Position numbers and translations under genes: made by a program. A DNA stretch of 64,000 nucleotides from positions 1 through 64,000 of the forward strand of contig NZ_JMCC02000044.1 in NCBI RefSeq assembly GCF_000737335.2, read 5' to 3'. Below, in pieces: positions 1-9,738 of the stretch. Each line of letters opens with the position of its first letter. Position 1 is the stretch's first letter. The notes under the pieces were generated by a model. The model made no database searches. It saw only the letters and a list, made by a program, of their open reading frames with translations, and was not told the origin of the DNA. This DNA is from Enhygromyxa salina. Its GTDB lineage: Bacteria > Myxococcota_A > Polyangia > Nannocystales > Nannocystaceae.

Positions 1-420
1 GAAGAGGAAGAGGGCGACGAGGAAGAGGGCGACGAGGAAGAGGAAGAGGAAGAGGGCGACGAGGAAGAGGAAGACGAGGGCGACGAGGAAGACGAGGAAG
101 AGGAAGAGGAAGACGAGGAAGACGAGGAAGACGAGGAAGACGAGGGCGACGAGGAAGACGAGGAAGACGAGGAAGAGGAAGAGGGCGACGAGGAAGAGGA
201 AGAGGGCGACGAGGAAGAGGAAGAGGAAGAGGAAGAGGAAGAGGAAGAGGAAGAGGGCGACGAGGAAGAGGAAGAAGAGGAAGAGGGCGACGAGGAAGAG
301 GAAGACGAGGAAGACGAGGAAGAGGAAGACGAGGAAGACGAGGAAGAGGGCGACGAGGAAGAGGGCGACGAGGAAGAGGGCGACGAGGAAGAGGAAGAGG
401 ACGCAGACGACGCCGACTGA
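1..420 (+). CDS. C-terminal acidic tail of a truncated protein (possible ScpB)
   Basis: The window opens inside a gene read in frame 1, ending with TGA at 418-420. All 139 visible codons are a low-complexity acidic tail: Glu and Asp runs broken regularly by Gly-Asp, closing with a short Asp/Ala segment. No folded domain is visible, so the identity cannot be read from this part. The next gene is an RluB-type pseudouridine synthase. In many bacteria rluB follows scpB (segregation and condensation protein B), so ScpB with an extended acidic tail is a reasonable guess from neighbourhood only. The repeated GAGGAA/GACGAG codons make the stretch prone to replication slippage. Confidence 0.7.
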   Translation, partial: EEEEGDEEEGDEEEEEEEGDEEEEDEGDEEDEEEEEEDEEDEEDEEDEGDEEDEEDEEEEEGDEEEEEGDEEEEEEEEEEEEEEEGDEEEEEEEEGDEEEEDEEDEEEEDEEDEEEGDEEEGDEEEGDEEEEEDADDAD

Positions 421-510
421 GCGATCGCTGCAGGCGCACTTCCCCGACGCAAACGCGCTGCCAAGCGGACTTGCGGTCGCGACCCAAAGGTCGCAAGCTC
501 GCGGATCCCC

Positions 511-1629
511 ATGGCCAACTCCCGCGCACCCAAGTCCCGATCCCAGCAGCCGCGAGTCGATTCGGGCTCGAGCTCCGGTCGGCGGCGCGCAGGGTCGCGC
601 GACGCCGGGCCCGACAAGTCACCCACCCGCGGTCCGAGCTCCCGCGGCCCCAAGAAGACGCGCGAGCAGCCGTTCACCCCCAACGAACGTGAGCTGCGGG
701 AGGGCGTCCGGCTCCAAAAGTTCATCGCCAGCGCGGGGATCTGCTCGCGCCGAAAAGCCGAGGACTTGATCGCCTCGGGGGTCGTGCAGGTCAACGGTCA
801 GCGCGTCAAAGAGCTCGGCTCGCGCGTGTTTCCGGGCCGCGATCGGGTGACCGTGCGCGGCGAGCCCGTCGTCGCCGAGGCCAAGGTCTACTACCTGCTC
901 AACAAGCCCGATCAGATCGTCTGCGATGCGTCAGGCAGCGTCGACGAGCGGGGGCGGGCCACCGTGTTGTCGCTGATGCACGGCATCCCCGAGCGCCTGT
1001 ATCCGGTCGGGCGCCTCGACTACCACTCGCGCGGGATCTTGCTGCTGACCAACGACGGCGAGCTCGCGGCGGCCCTCAGTCACCCCCGCCACGGGGTCGT
1101 GAAGACCTACCACGTGAAGTTTCAGGGCAAGCTCAGCCCTGACCAAGAGCAGCTCCTGCGCGACGGCGTCGAGCTCGACGATGGCGCGATCACGCGGCCG
1201 CTCGTCGAGCTGTTCGCGTTCCGCGAGACAGAGGCCAACGTCTGGTACCAGGTCGGGCTGGCCCAGGGGCTCAACCGGCAGCTGCGGCGCATGGGCGAGG
1301 CGATCGGCCGCCCCGTGCTCAAGCTGATCCGCGTCGCAATCGGCGACATCAACGCGGACGGCCTGCCCGAGGGCGAATTCCGCCCGCTCACAGCGACCGA
1401 GGTCGGCCGGCTGCTCGCCAGCGTCAAGCTCGATCCGCCCGCAGCCCCGCCCAAAGACTCGCGCAAGTCGCCCCGCAAGTCAGCTTCCGGCGGGGCGCCC
1501 GGCGCTGGGCAGCGATCCGCCCGCGGCCCGGGATCCGGCCAAAAATCGGGCCCAGCCAACAGGTCCGGCGCGCGCGGGGGCAGCTCGAGCAGGGGCGCCA
1601 ACCCGGGCCGACGCGCCCAAAAGAAGTGA
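511..1629 (+). CDS. rluB: RluB/RsuA-family rRNA pseudouridine synthase
   Basis: This 372-residue protein should isomerise a uridine in large-subunit rRNA to pseudouridine. After about 65 basic, low-complexity residues comes an S4 RNA-binding domain (about residues 67-112, starting RLQKFIASAG), then the catalytic pseudouridine synthase fold. The family motif appears as GRLDYHSRGILLLTNDG, with the presumed catalytic Asp at residue 170. Position 173-175 is HSR instead of the more common DTS/xTx, but the Asp and the following LLLTNDG are intact. A second basic Ser/Gly/Arg-rich tail covers about the last 60 residues. RsuA (16S) versus RluB (23S) cannot be fully separated by eye; the length and the position after a scpB-like gene favour RluB. 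The ATG at 511 is the first good start after the preceding stop. Confidence 0.9.
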   Translation: MANSRAPKSRSQQPRVDSGSSSGRRRAGSRDAGPDKSPTRGPSSRGPKKTREQPFTPNERELREGVRLQKFIASAGICSRRKAEDLIASGVVQVNGQRVKELGSRVFPGRDRVTVRGEPVVAEAKVYYLLNKPDQIVCDASGSVDERGRATVLSLMHGIPERLYPVGRLDYHSRGILLLTNDGELAAALSHPRHGVVKTYHVKFQGKLSPDQEQLLRDGVELDDGAITRPLVELFAFRETEANVWYQVGLAQGLNRQLRRMGEAIGRPVLKLIRVAIGDINADGLPEGEFRPLTATEVGRLLASVKLDPPAAPPKDSRKSPRKSASGGAPGAGQRSARGPGSGQKSGPANRSGARGGSSSRGANPGRRAQKK

Positions 1630-1852
1630 GCGCTGAATGGCTGGATGGCCGCGCAGCCTCGCCATGAACCCGCTCACGGCCCAATGCGCACGGATCGGCC
1701 CCCCCTCCGCGGTTCGGATCGCGCCGGCCGCAGGCAGCCGAACCTGCTCGGTTGCTCGCCAGCCCCAGACCCCTTGCCAGTCCAGGCGCTACCGGGTAGG
1801 TTGCCGCCCCCGTCGGCAGTAGCCGGTGGAGCCGCCGAAGGAAAATCGACAG

Positions 1853-2158
1853 ATGGCCAAGCTCTCCCAAGTTCTCCGCGACAAAAAGCGCGAGAAGCTG
1901 ATCGTAAAATACGCGGACAAGCGCGCCGAGCTGCGCGCCCAAATGAAGGACCCGGACCTCGACCCCGACGTCAAGGCCGAGGTCATGGCGAAGCTCGATA
2001 GCCTCCCGCGAAATTCTTGCCCCACGCGTCTGACCCGGCGCTGCTTCCTCACAGGTCGCAGCAAGGCCGTCTATCGCAAGTTTGGGCTCAGCCGCATCGC
2101 GCTGCGCGACCTCGCGCTCCGCGGTGATCTGCCAGGCGTGACCAAGTCGAGTTGGTGA
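1853..2158 (+). CDS. rpsN: 30S ribosomal protein S14, zinc-independent long form
   Basis: A 101-residue S14 that begins MAKLSQVLRDKKR and ends with the conserved KFGLSRIALRDLALRGDLPG segment and SW terminus. It is the long type and lacks the CxxC zinc-ribbon of short S14 proteins; only two isolated cysteines remain. A longer reading from 1826 is possible, but the ATG at 1853 fits the family start and follows a GAAGGAAA ribosome binding site. It lies 11 bp before a zinc-independent L31 gene. Such C-minus S14/L31 pairs often act as zinc-sparing replacements under Zur control in other bacteria. No Zur-like palindrome was obvious upstream, so that regulation is inferred only. Confidence 0.93.
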   Translation: MAKLSQVLRDKKREKLIVKYADKRAELRAQMKDPDLDPDVKAEVMAKLDSLPRNSCPTRLTRRCFLTGRSKAVYRKFGLSRIALRDLALRGDLPGVTKSSW

Positions 2159-2169
2159 GGAATCCGACC

Positions 2170-2415
2170 ATGCGTAGCGGAATTCATCCCGAGTATCACA
2201 AGGTCATCTACCTCGACACGTCGACCAGCGACGAGTGGATCGGCTACTCCACGATCGCCAGCGACGAGCGCAAGCTGTTCGAAGGCGAGGAGCTGCCGGT
2301 CGTGCGTCTGGACATCTCGGCCAAGTCGCACCCGTTTTGGACCGGCCAGGCGCGCACCGTCGACGCCGAGGGTCGTATCGATCGCTTCAAGCGTCGCTAC
2401 AGCCGCAAGAGCTGA
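2170..2415 (+). CDS. rpmE2: 50S ribosomal protein L31 type B (zinc-independent)
   Basis: This 81-residue protein begins MRSGIHPEYHKVIYLDTST and contains SHPFWTGQARTVDAEGRIDRF, both characteristic of type B L31 (YkgM/RpmE2). It lacks the CxxC pair of type A L31, so it does not bind structural zinc. The start at 2170 is preferred over an upstream alternative at 2152 because the protein then begins as its homologues do; GAGG at 2156-2160, overlapping the S14 stop, is the likely ribosome binding site. It forms a two-gene unit with the zinc-independent S14 and is followed by an intrinsic terminator. The pair probably replaces the zinc-binding paralogues under zinc shortage, which is inference from family knowledge. 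Confidence 0.93.
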   Translation: MRSGIHPEYHKVIYLDTSTSDEWIGYSTIASDERKLFEGEELPVVRLDISAKSHPFWTGQARTVDAEGRIDRFKRRYSRKS

Positions 2416-2443
2416 TCCACCGATCCACCCGCGACCGCACTCG

Positions 2444-2487
2444 CGCCCGATTCCCCCCTTCAGGGAGGAGTCGGGCGTCTGCTTTTG
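2444..2487 (+). terminator. Intrinsic terminator after the S14/L31 pair
   Basis: An inverted repeat pairs CGCCCGA (2444-2450) and the following C run with GGGAGG and TCGGGCG (2471-2477) around a short loop, and is followed by CTGCTTTT. It sits 30 bp after the L31 stop and 17 bp before tldD, so it probably insulates the ribosomal pair from the protease genes. Confidence 0.7.
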
Positions 2488-2503
2488 TGCCACAGTAGTT
2501 TGG

Positions 2504-4006
<1,503 letters not shown>

Positions 4007-4048
4007 GCGTCGGCCCCCTCACTCACCCACTCAGCGAGGAACAGCAGC

Positions 4049-5752
4049 GTGAATTCAGCCAAGCAGCGCAGCGGCAAGCCAGGTCGCAAGATCACCGCGA
4101 AGAAGAAGGCCGCGAAGAAGAAAGTCGCGAAGAAGAAAGTCGCGAAGAAGGCCACGAAGAAGAAGTCGGCCAAGAAGACGGCCAAGAAGAAGTCGGCCAA
4201 GAAGACGGCCAAGCCGACGACCAAGAAGGCCAGCCGGACCAAGCGGATCGCCAAGACCCCGCCGGTCGCCGCGGCCCGCAAGGGTGCGGCCACGCGCGCC
4301 GCCAAGGCCAAGCCACCCGCGTCCACAGCCAAGCGGGCGCCGGCGGTGATCTCCAGCGTCGGTGACGCGCTGCCTCGCAGCTCGCGACGGCTGCTCGACG
4401 ATCTCGAAGCGACCGCGCTGCGAGCCCTCGAGCACCTGCGTGGGCGCGGGGTCGAGCACGCCGAGGTCTCCGTCAGCCAGGGCGAGCAGCTCGAGACCGG
4501 GGTCCGACAAGGCGAGATCGAGCTGATCAAAGAGGCCAAGTCGAGCGGGCTCGGGGTCCGGGTCGTCCACAACGAGCGGGTGGCGACCTCGTCGACCACG
4601 GATCTGTCGCCCGACGCGCTCGAGCGGTTCTTGGACCGCGTGATCGAGATGGCCGAGCTGTCCGAGGCCGATCCGCTCGCGGTCCCGCCCGATCCCAAGC
4701 AACTCCTCGTTGGCGCCAAGGCCAAGTTCCCGGCCTTGGATCTGTGGGATCCCAAGATCGCCAAGATCAAGGCCGACCGGGCCCTACGCTTGGCGCTTGC
4801 GGGTGAGAAGGCCGCCTTCGCTGCCGATCGACGCATCACGTCTTCCGAGGGCGCGAGCTGCTCGCGCGGGGCCAGCCACGCCGTGCTGGCCAGCTCTGGC
4901 GGGTTCGTGGGTCGCAGCGCGGGGACCCACGCGAGCCTGGTCGTACACGTGGTCGCCGACGACGAAGGCGGCAAGAAGCGCAACGGGTTCGAGTGGACCG
5001 CGGGTCGACACTTCGAGATGTTGCTGAGCCCGGCGCAGGTCGGTCGCGAGGCCGCGTCCCGGGCGGTTCGCTCGCTCGGATCGATCAAGCTCGAGACCGG
5101 CGTGTACCCGGTCGTGTTCGAGCGCGAGGCGGCTCGTGCGATCGTGGGCTTGATCGCCTCGTGCGTCCTTGGCGACTCGATCTATCGCTCGCAGAGCTAC
5201 CTCGCGGATCGCTTGGGGACCGCTGTCGCAAGTACCAAGGTGACGATCGTCGACGACCCGCTGCTGCCGCGCGCCCCAGGCTCGCGGATGTATGACGCAG
5301 AGGGCAGGGCGGTCCGTCGCAACACCGTGATCCGCAACGGCGAGCTGCGCAGCTTCTTGCTCGACACCTACAGCGCTCGCAAGCTCAAGCTGAAGCCAAC
5401 GGGCTCGGCGGGCGGAGGCGGCGGGATCCCGCACGCGACAACCAGCAACTTCTACATGAAGCCGGGGCGCGCCAAGCCCGAGTCGCTGCTGCGCGGCATC
5501 GATCGCGGGCTGTTCGTGACGTCCATGATGGGCTTCGGCTTCGACCCGGTGACCGGCAACTTCAGCCGCGGGGCCTCTGGTTTCTTGATCGAGCACGGCG
5601 AGCTGACGGTCCCGGTCAGCGAGATCACGATCTCGCGCAACCTCGACGAGCTGCTTGGGGGCATCGACGCGGTCGCCAACGATCTCGAGCACCGCGCGTC
5701 GGTCTCGGCCCCGAGCTTCCGCGTCGATCACATGACCGTCAGCGGCCGGTGA
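4049..5752 (+). CDS. pmbA: TldE/PmbA protease subunit with histone-H1-like N-terminal tail
   Basis: Residues from about 105 to 567 are a complete TldE/PmbA subunit (for example the GxGGGGIPHATTSNFYMKPG region and the C-terminal GASGFLIEHGELTVPVSEI block). It lacks an HExxxH site, as expected for the non-metal partner of TldD. The odd part is the first 95 residues: a Lys/Ala/Thr tract with repeated AKK, KKVAK and KKSAKK units resembling bacterial histone-H1-like tails. The usual family length is about 450 residues, so the tail accounts for the excess. The tail is in frame with no alternative internal ATG at the domain boundary. Whether it binds DNA, RNA or partner proteins cannot be seen. Partner of the upstream tldD gene. 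Confidence 0.92.
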   Translation: MNSAKQRSGKPGRKITAKKKAAKKKVAKKKVAKKATKKKSAKKTAKKKSAKKTAKPTTKKASRTKRIAKTPPVAAARKGAATRAAKAKPPASTAKRAPAVISSVGDALPRSSRRLLDDLEATALRALEHLRGRGVEHAEVSVSQGEQLETGVRQGEIELIKEAKSSGLGVRVVHNERVATSSTTDLSPDALERFLDRVIEMAELSEADPLAVPPDPKQLLVGAKAKFPALDLWDPKIAKIKADRALRLALAGEKAAFAADRRITSSEGASCSRGASHAVLASSGGFVGRSAGTHASLVVHVVADDEGGKKRNGFEWTAGRHFEMLLSPAQVGREAASRAVRSLGSIKLETGVYPVVFEREAARAIVGLIASCVLGDSIYRSQSYLADRLGTAVASTKVTIVDDPLLPRAPGSRMYDAEGRAVRRNTVIRNGELRSFLLDTYSARKLKLKPTGSAGGGGGIPHATTSNFYMKPGRAKPESLLRGIDRGLFVTSMMGFGFDPVTGNFSRGASGFLIEHGELTVPVSEITISRNLDELLGGIDAVANDLEHRASVSAPSFRVDHMTVSGR

Positions 5753-5785
5753 GCCCTGGGTTCACTCAGAACACTCTCAGAACAC

Positions 5786-6640
5786 TCAGAACCATTGCTC
5801 GACGAGCGGGCGCAGGCGCTCGACGAGCGCGTCGTGGTCGACGCCCGGACCACTCGCGAGCAGGCCAAGGTCGTTGCCGAGCACGGGCCCGGTGTAGACC
5901 AGCGGGTCGCCGCGCATGTCGGTCAGGCGGCCGCCCGCGGCGTGGAGGATCGCTTGCGGGGCGGCGCTGTCCCACAGCTTGGTGCCGACCGTTGGGTGGG
6001 CGTAGAAGTCCGCCACGCCGCGCGCGACCATGGAGATCTTCACCCCGGTGCTCGCGGTTCGCAGCGTCTGCGCAGGCGTGATGCCGAGCAGCTGCATCAG
6101 CGCATCGAGGCGCTCGCTGCGGTGGCTCTTGCTGGTCACCAGCCGCCACTGGCGTTCGCTGTGGCCGATCCCGTGTAGGGCCTCGACGCCGCCCTCGGTG
6201 TCGTGACGGCAAAACGCGTGGTGGCGGTCGAGGTAGTCGACCGCCCAGCTCAGGCGCTCGTGGCCGGGCTCGTGCACGATCCCCAGCGCGGGGGCGCCGT
6301 CGATCACGAGCCCAACGTGGATCGCCCAGCTCGCGTCGCCGCCGGCGAAGTCCTTGGTGCCGTCGACTGGATCAATCATCCACACCCGAGAGTGCTCTTG
6401 CCACCTCGAGGCGCCCGCGCTCTCTTCGGCCAGGATCGCGTCATCGGGAAACGCGGCGCGCAACGCTGTGACGATCGCCTTCTCGACCGCGAGATCGGCC
6501 CGCGTGACGGGGCCTTGATCGTTGGCCTTGTCGCTGGTCTGAAGCGTGTCTTCGCCACCCGCCTGGATCTCCAGCGCGATCGTTCCGCAGCGTCGGACCA
6601 CGTCGATCGCGAGTTCGAGTTCGTGCTCGAGCAGGGTCAT
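5786..6640 (-). CDS. cysQ: Inositol monophosphatase-family phosphatase, CysQ-like
   Basis: A 284-residue member of the lithium-sensitive, magnesium-dependent phosphatase superfamily. The metal-binding signatures are all visible: AEESAG (Glu pair), DPVDGTKDF (first metal site) and KLWDSAAPQAILHAAGG (second Asp motif near the C-terminus). The closest functional type is probably 3'(2'),5'-bisphosphate nucleotidase, which removes the pAp by-product of sulfate assimilation; an inositol-1-phosphatase role cannot be excluded. It converges on tldE, with only 33 bp between the two stop codons, a stretch that contains short direct repeats of CTCAGAACACT. No sulfur genes are nearby. Confidence 0.85.
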   Translation of the reverse strand: MTLLEHELELAIDVVRRCGTIALEIQAGGEDTLQTSDKANDQGPVTRADLAVEKAIVTALRAAFPDDAILAEESAGASRWQEHSRVWMIDPVDGTKDFAGGDASWAIHVGLVIDGAPALGIVHEPGHERLSWAVDYLDRHHAFCRHDTEGGVEALHGIGHSERQWRLVTSKSHRSERLDALMQLLGITPAQTLRTASTGVKISMVARGVADFYAHPTVGTKLWDSAAPQAILHAAGGRLTDMRGDPLVYTGPVLGNDLGLLASGPGVDHDALVERLRPLVEQWF

Positions 6641-6735
6641 GGGCGGGAGTATGACGGCAGTTCTCGCGTCTGCGCCGGCCCGCCGCGTGAGCGAACCTTC
6701 GCCCCGTACGGGGCGCCGCTAGCAGGGTACTAGAG

Positions 6736-8667
6736 CTAGAACCCGGGCCCCACCCGCAGCTCGAGCGCCGCACGGATCGCGGGCAGCTCGTCTTCGTGTC
6801 CAGCGCGGGCCAGCGTCGAGGCCAGGCGCTTGGCCGTGTCCACATAGACGAACCACAGATCCGCCGACCACGGGTGCCCGCGCGGGTGCGTGAGACCGCT
6901 GAAGTCACCAGGGCGGATCCGCATGCGCGCGCTCGCGGCCAGGTGTCGCGCGAGGATCTGCTGGTGGGTCCACTGCGACTCGATGAAGCTCGAGTGCCAG
7001 GTAGGCGGTGGCACCCGCCACAGCATGCCCTCTGGCACCTTCGGCAGCTCTGCAGCCGGCCGCGAGAACACGTTGGCCAGGTAGATCGGCACCTGTCCAA
7101 GCTCGGGGTCCGACCAGATCTCGCCGATCAGCTGCAGCGGCTTGTCGACGTCGGGCAGACCCGGAACGCGGGCCCGCAGCCGCTCGCGATACCAAGCGTG
7201 GGTCAGGAGCGACGCGTCGATATAGAGCGTGTGCGAGCCAGCGCCAAGCACCTCTTGCACGTACAGGACCGGGAAGGTGCGGTGGTCTTCGGTGCCAATC
7301 ACGATCGCGCGGATCGGCTCGGTCGAGGCGCTGGGGATCGCGGGCCCGTTCGGATCGGGGCTGGTGACCAAGTCGATCGCCGCGAGCTCGACGGCGCGCT
7401 CGCTGCTTGGGCGGCCGCGCTCGAGCACGCCACCAACCTGGGCGAACAGCATCACGGCTCCGATCGCCACGCCGCCCGCGGTCGGGAGCCATGGGCGGAC
7501 TTGCGGCTTCTCGGCGATCTTGTCGGCGATCTTCTCGGCGACCCAGGCGATCCCCAAGCTCGCCGGGGTCGCCAGCAACAGCACGGTCAGCAGGTCGAAG
7601 CGCTCGAGGATCCACGCGCCAGCGGGGCTCGAGGGGTCGATGTTCTGGATGCTTGGAAACGCGACTGCGCTCAATATCGCGCTCGCGGCCGCACCCACGG
7701 CGATCGTTGGATGCAGCTGGTCTGCGTGGGCGCGCGTCCACAGCCCGGCGAGTGTCAGGATCACCAGGATCCCCAGCCCGCCGACCCAGGCAGAGCTCGT
7801 CAGCCCGGCTGACAGGACCTCGCCGACGCTGGCCAGAGATCGCGCGACCGAGTCGCCCGCTGCCACCTGCTCCTCGTGCAGGCTCAGGCTGAAGGTCCCG
7901 TAGTCGCCTCGCACGACGTGGTGCCAAAAGCCGGCGAGGGTCTCGACACGACCCCACCGCCAGCTGCCTCCGCGGCCGATCGCAAGGGTCGCATATGCCA
8001 GCAAGCCAACGAGGCTACCGGCGAGCCCCAGCCCCCCCGCTCGCAAGGTCGAGAGCCAGCCGCGGTCGCGGCCCCGGGGCCACGCGGCCCCAATTGCCAA
8101 CGGGATCAACAGTACGCCGGTGAGATGGTGACTGACCGTCAGGCCCAGCATGATCCCCAATGGAAAAGGGCGTGGCCGGGACTGCGTACGAATCACCGTA
8201 TGAACAAACAGCCCCGCAAAGAATAGCAATGGGCCCCACACTTCGCTGTCGTTGACGTGCAGCACCACGAGCGACGAGCTGGCGGCGAGCAGGACCACAA
8301 ACGCCCCAATCCACGCCCGACCCAGCAACACGCAGCCGCGGTGGATCAACAGCCAGCCTGCAACGCCACACAACGCGGGCGGCAGCGCGGCGGCGGTAGC
8401 CGGCGGGAGACCGATCGCCCACAGGCCCCGCGCGAGCAGTCCAAGCACCCGCATCCACGGGTAGCCGGATGGGTGTGGGACGCCGCCATCGAGCATCACC
8501 GTGGCGAACTCGGCCGCGTCGCCGCCCTGAATCGCGGTCGGAACTGACCACAGTGCGAGTGCGACCAATAGCGGCGCGAGTATGACGACCGACCACTCGG
8601 GGCCCGCGTCGACATCCGCGTCGTCGTGATTGGGTGTACTGATCTGCTGCGCTTTGTCGCCACCCAT
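6736..8667 (-). CDS. DUF2723 membrane protein, putative GT-C protein O-glycosyltransferase
   Basis: This 643-residue integral membrane protein has the DUF2723 signature near the N-terminus: GGDAAEFATVMLDGGVPHPS followed by GYPWMR, after a first membrane segment at about residues 28-45. Around ten hydrophobic segments follow to about residue 410; the last 220 residues are soluble and probably extracytoplasmic. DUF2723 proteins are GT-C-fold glycosyltransferases, some implicated in protein O-mannosylation in Bacteroidetes. The conserved acidic pair of the GT-C first loop (Asp-Ala-Ala-Glu) is present. It is transcribed divergently from a TetR gene with only 23 bp between the start codons, so that regulator is a plausible controller. 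Confidence 0.8.
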   Translation of the reverse strand: MGGDKAQQISTPNHDDADVDAGPEWSVVILAPLLVALALWSVPTAIQGGDAAEFATVMLDGGVPHPSGYPWMRVLGLLARGLWAIGLPPATAAALPPALCGVAGWLLIHRGCVLLGRAWIGAFVVLLAASSSLVVLHVNDSEVWGPLLFFAGLFVHTVIRTQSRPRPFPLGIMLGLTVSHHLTGVLLIPLAIGAAWPRGRDRGWLSTLRAGGLGLAGSLVGLLAYATLAIGRGGSWRWGRVETLAGFWHHVVRGDYGTFSLSLHEEQVAAGDSVARSLASVGEVLSAGLTSSAWVGGLGILVILTLAGLWTRAHADQLHPTIAVGAAASAILSAVAFPSIQNIDPSSPAGAWILERFDLLTVLLLATPASLGIAWVAEKIADKIAEKPQVRPWLPTAGGVAIGAVMLFAQVGGVLERGRPSSERAVELAAIDLVTSPDPNGPAIPSASTEPIRAIVIGTEDHRTFPVLYVQEVLGAGSHTLYIDASLLTHAWYRERLRARVPGLPDVDKPLQLIGEIWSDPELGQVPIYLANVFSRPAAELPKVPEGMLWRVPPPTWHSSFIESQWTHQQILARHLAASARMRIRPGDFSGLTHPRGHPWSADLWFVYVDTAKRLASTLARAGHEDELPAIRAALELRVGPGF

Positions 8668-8690
8668 GGTCGGATCGATGTTATCCTACG

Positions 8691-9305
8691 ATGGTGTCGC
8701 GCCGATGTAATGCAGGTTTGAGGGAAGCGATCATTCAGACCAGCCTCGAGCTTGGCAGTCAGCTCGGTGAAGAGGGCTTGACGATGCGCGGAATCGCCTC
8801 ACGTCTGGGTGTCAGCGCCACGGCGCTCTACCAACACTTCGAGAGCAAGGCGTCGATCCTCCGCGAAATTCGGGTCTACGGCATCGATCTCATGTACGAC
8901 GCGATCAGCCCCGCGCTCGAAGACCAGGTCGGTCCGGTCGACAAAATGCGGCAGATCACGCGGCGCTACATCAACTTCGCCCGCGAGAATAAGTGGCTGT
9001 ACTCGGTGTTGATGGAGCACGACCAGCTCGAGTGGGCCGAGCTCACGCCGGAAGACATCAGCCGATCGCTGCGACCGCTCAACGCCGTCCGCGAAGCCAT
9101 GGCCCACGGCCGGCAAGCTGGGGTCTGGCGCGACGATCTCAACGACGAGCTCGCGGCGTTTCAGCTGTGGGCCAGCGTGCACGGGCTGTGCTCGCTGCTC
9201 AACAACGGCCGCTTCAACGAGAAGCACCCGGCGTTTCCGATCACCGACGAGCGCTCGCTGATCGATGTGTTCATCGAGGGAAGCGTCCGCGCGCTGGCGA
9301 AGTGA
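8691..9305 (+). CDS. TetR-family transcriptional regulator
   Basis: A 204-residue one-domain regulator pair: an N-terminal TetR helix-turn-helix (about residues 10-57, with LTMRGIASRLGVSATALYQHF and ESKASILREI) and a C-terminal ligand-binding/dimerisation domain of the TetR_C/WHG kind. The ligand is unknown. Its start lies 23 bp from the start of the divergent DUF2723 gene, and this very short shared region would have to hold both promoters or operators, so autoregulation and control of the neighbour are likely but unproven. The gene is followed by about 430 bp without a gene that contain several repeats. Confidence 0.9.
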   Translation: MVSRRCNAGLREAIIQTSLELGSQLGEEGLTMRGIASRLGVSATALYQHFESKASILREIRVYGIDLMYDAISPALEDQVGPVDKMRQITRRYINFARENKWLYSVLMEHDQLEWAELTPEDISRSLRPLNAVREAMAHGRQAGVWRDDLNDELAAFQLWASVHGLCSLLNNGRFNEKHPAFPITDERSLIDVFIEGSVRALAK

Positions 9306-9326
9306 GCCTCCGTGCCGTGCATGACC

Positions 9327-9370
9327 CGTTTGTTCGCTTCCACATGTGTGGCCCCCTAGAAGGGCTCTGA
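9327..9370 (-). repeat. Partial copy of intergenic hairpin repeat family R1
   Basis: The stretch CGTTTGTTCGCTTCCACATG followed by TGTGGCCCCCTAGAAGGGCTC matches, in reverse orientation, the central hairpin block of the larger repeats at 21109-21167 and about 55031-55096. Only the TTCGC...CATG...GGCCCCCT...GGGCTC part is kept. It lies 20 bp after the TetR stop codon. This is the first copy of the family in the window and looks degenerate. Confidence 0.55.
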
Positions 9371-9417
9371 ACGCATTTCCCGTGTCCACAGGGAGACACG
9401 ATGTGCGGAAGAATCTA

Positions 9418-9468
9418 GTGCCGCACACCCTGAGTTCGTTCCGGGTTAGGTGCGGCACTGAGGCCCAA
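9418..9468 (+). repeat. Hairpin repeat A, copy 1 (inverted pair with 10707-10757)
   Basis: This 51-bp block, starting GTGCCGCACACCCTGAGTTC, is almost identical to the reverse complement of 10707-10757. Within it CCGCAC plus ACCC can pair with GGGT plus GTGCGG around a 12-nt loop, so each copy can form a hairpin in RNA. Relative to the nearest upstream gene (tetR here, the pseudokinase gene for the other copy) both copies have the same orientation, as expected of a 3'-end element. The gene-free stretch 9306-9738 holds otherwise only repeat B and no recognisable gene. Confidence 0.75.
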
Positions 9469-9489
9469 TGGCAGTGTCGCAGCTCCTAG

Positions 9490-9529
9490 CAGTACGCCCG
9501 GTACAGCGTCGTCGCCGCTCCTCGCCCTT
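9490..9529 (+). repeat. Direct repeat B, copy 1
   Basis: Forty bases beginning CAGTACGCCCGGTACAGCGT are repeated exactly at 10669-10708. Copy 1 lies 21 bp after repeat A copy 1, while copy 2 directly abuts repeat A copy 2 in the other relative orientation. The two A/B composites therefore enclose the exported protein gene at 9739. Confidence 0.8.
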
Positions 9530-9738
9530 TAGCTCTCATAGCGCGACCCTGCGCTGATCTTGCGTTGGGCACAAACTGCGCGCGAGTCGACTGACGCGCG
9601 GCTTGTCCGAAGCCGATCGTGCTCGTAGGTTGGCTACTCGGTCATGCCGCGCGGCCATCCGTGTCAGCGGTTGCGGCTGCGCGGGTCTGGGGGCGCTGGG
9701 TGATCCACCAACCCGGACGATCTCGACCGGCCGATGTC

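Noticed and set aside
1630..1852. A possible tRNA in the rluB-rpsN spacer (GGTTCGGATC)
   Set aside because: The sequence resembles a T-loop, but no acceptor stem or anticodon arm can be drawn.
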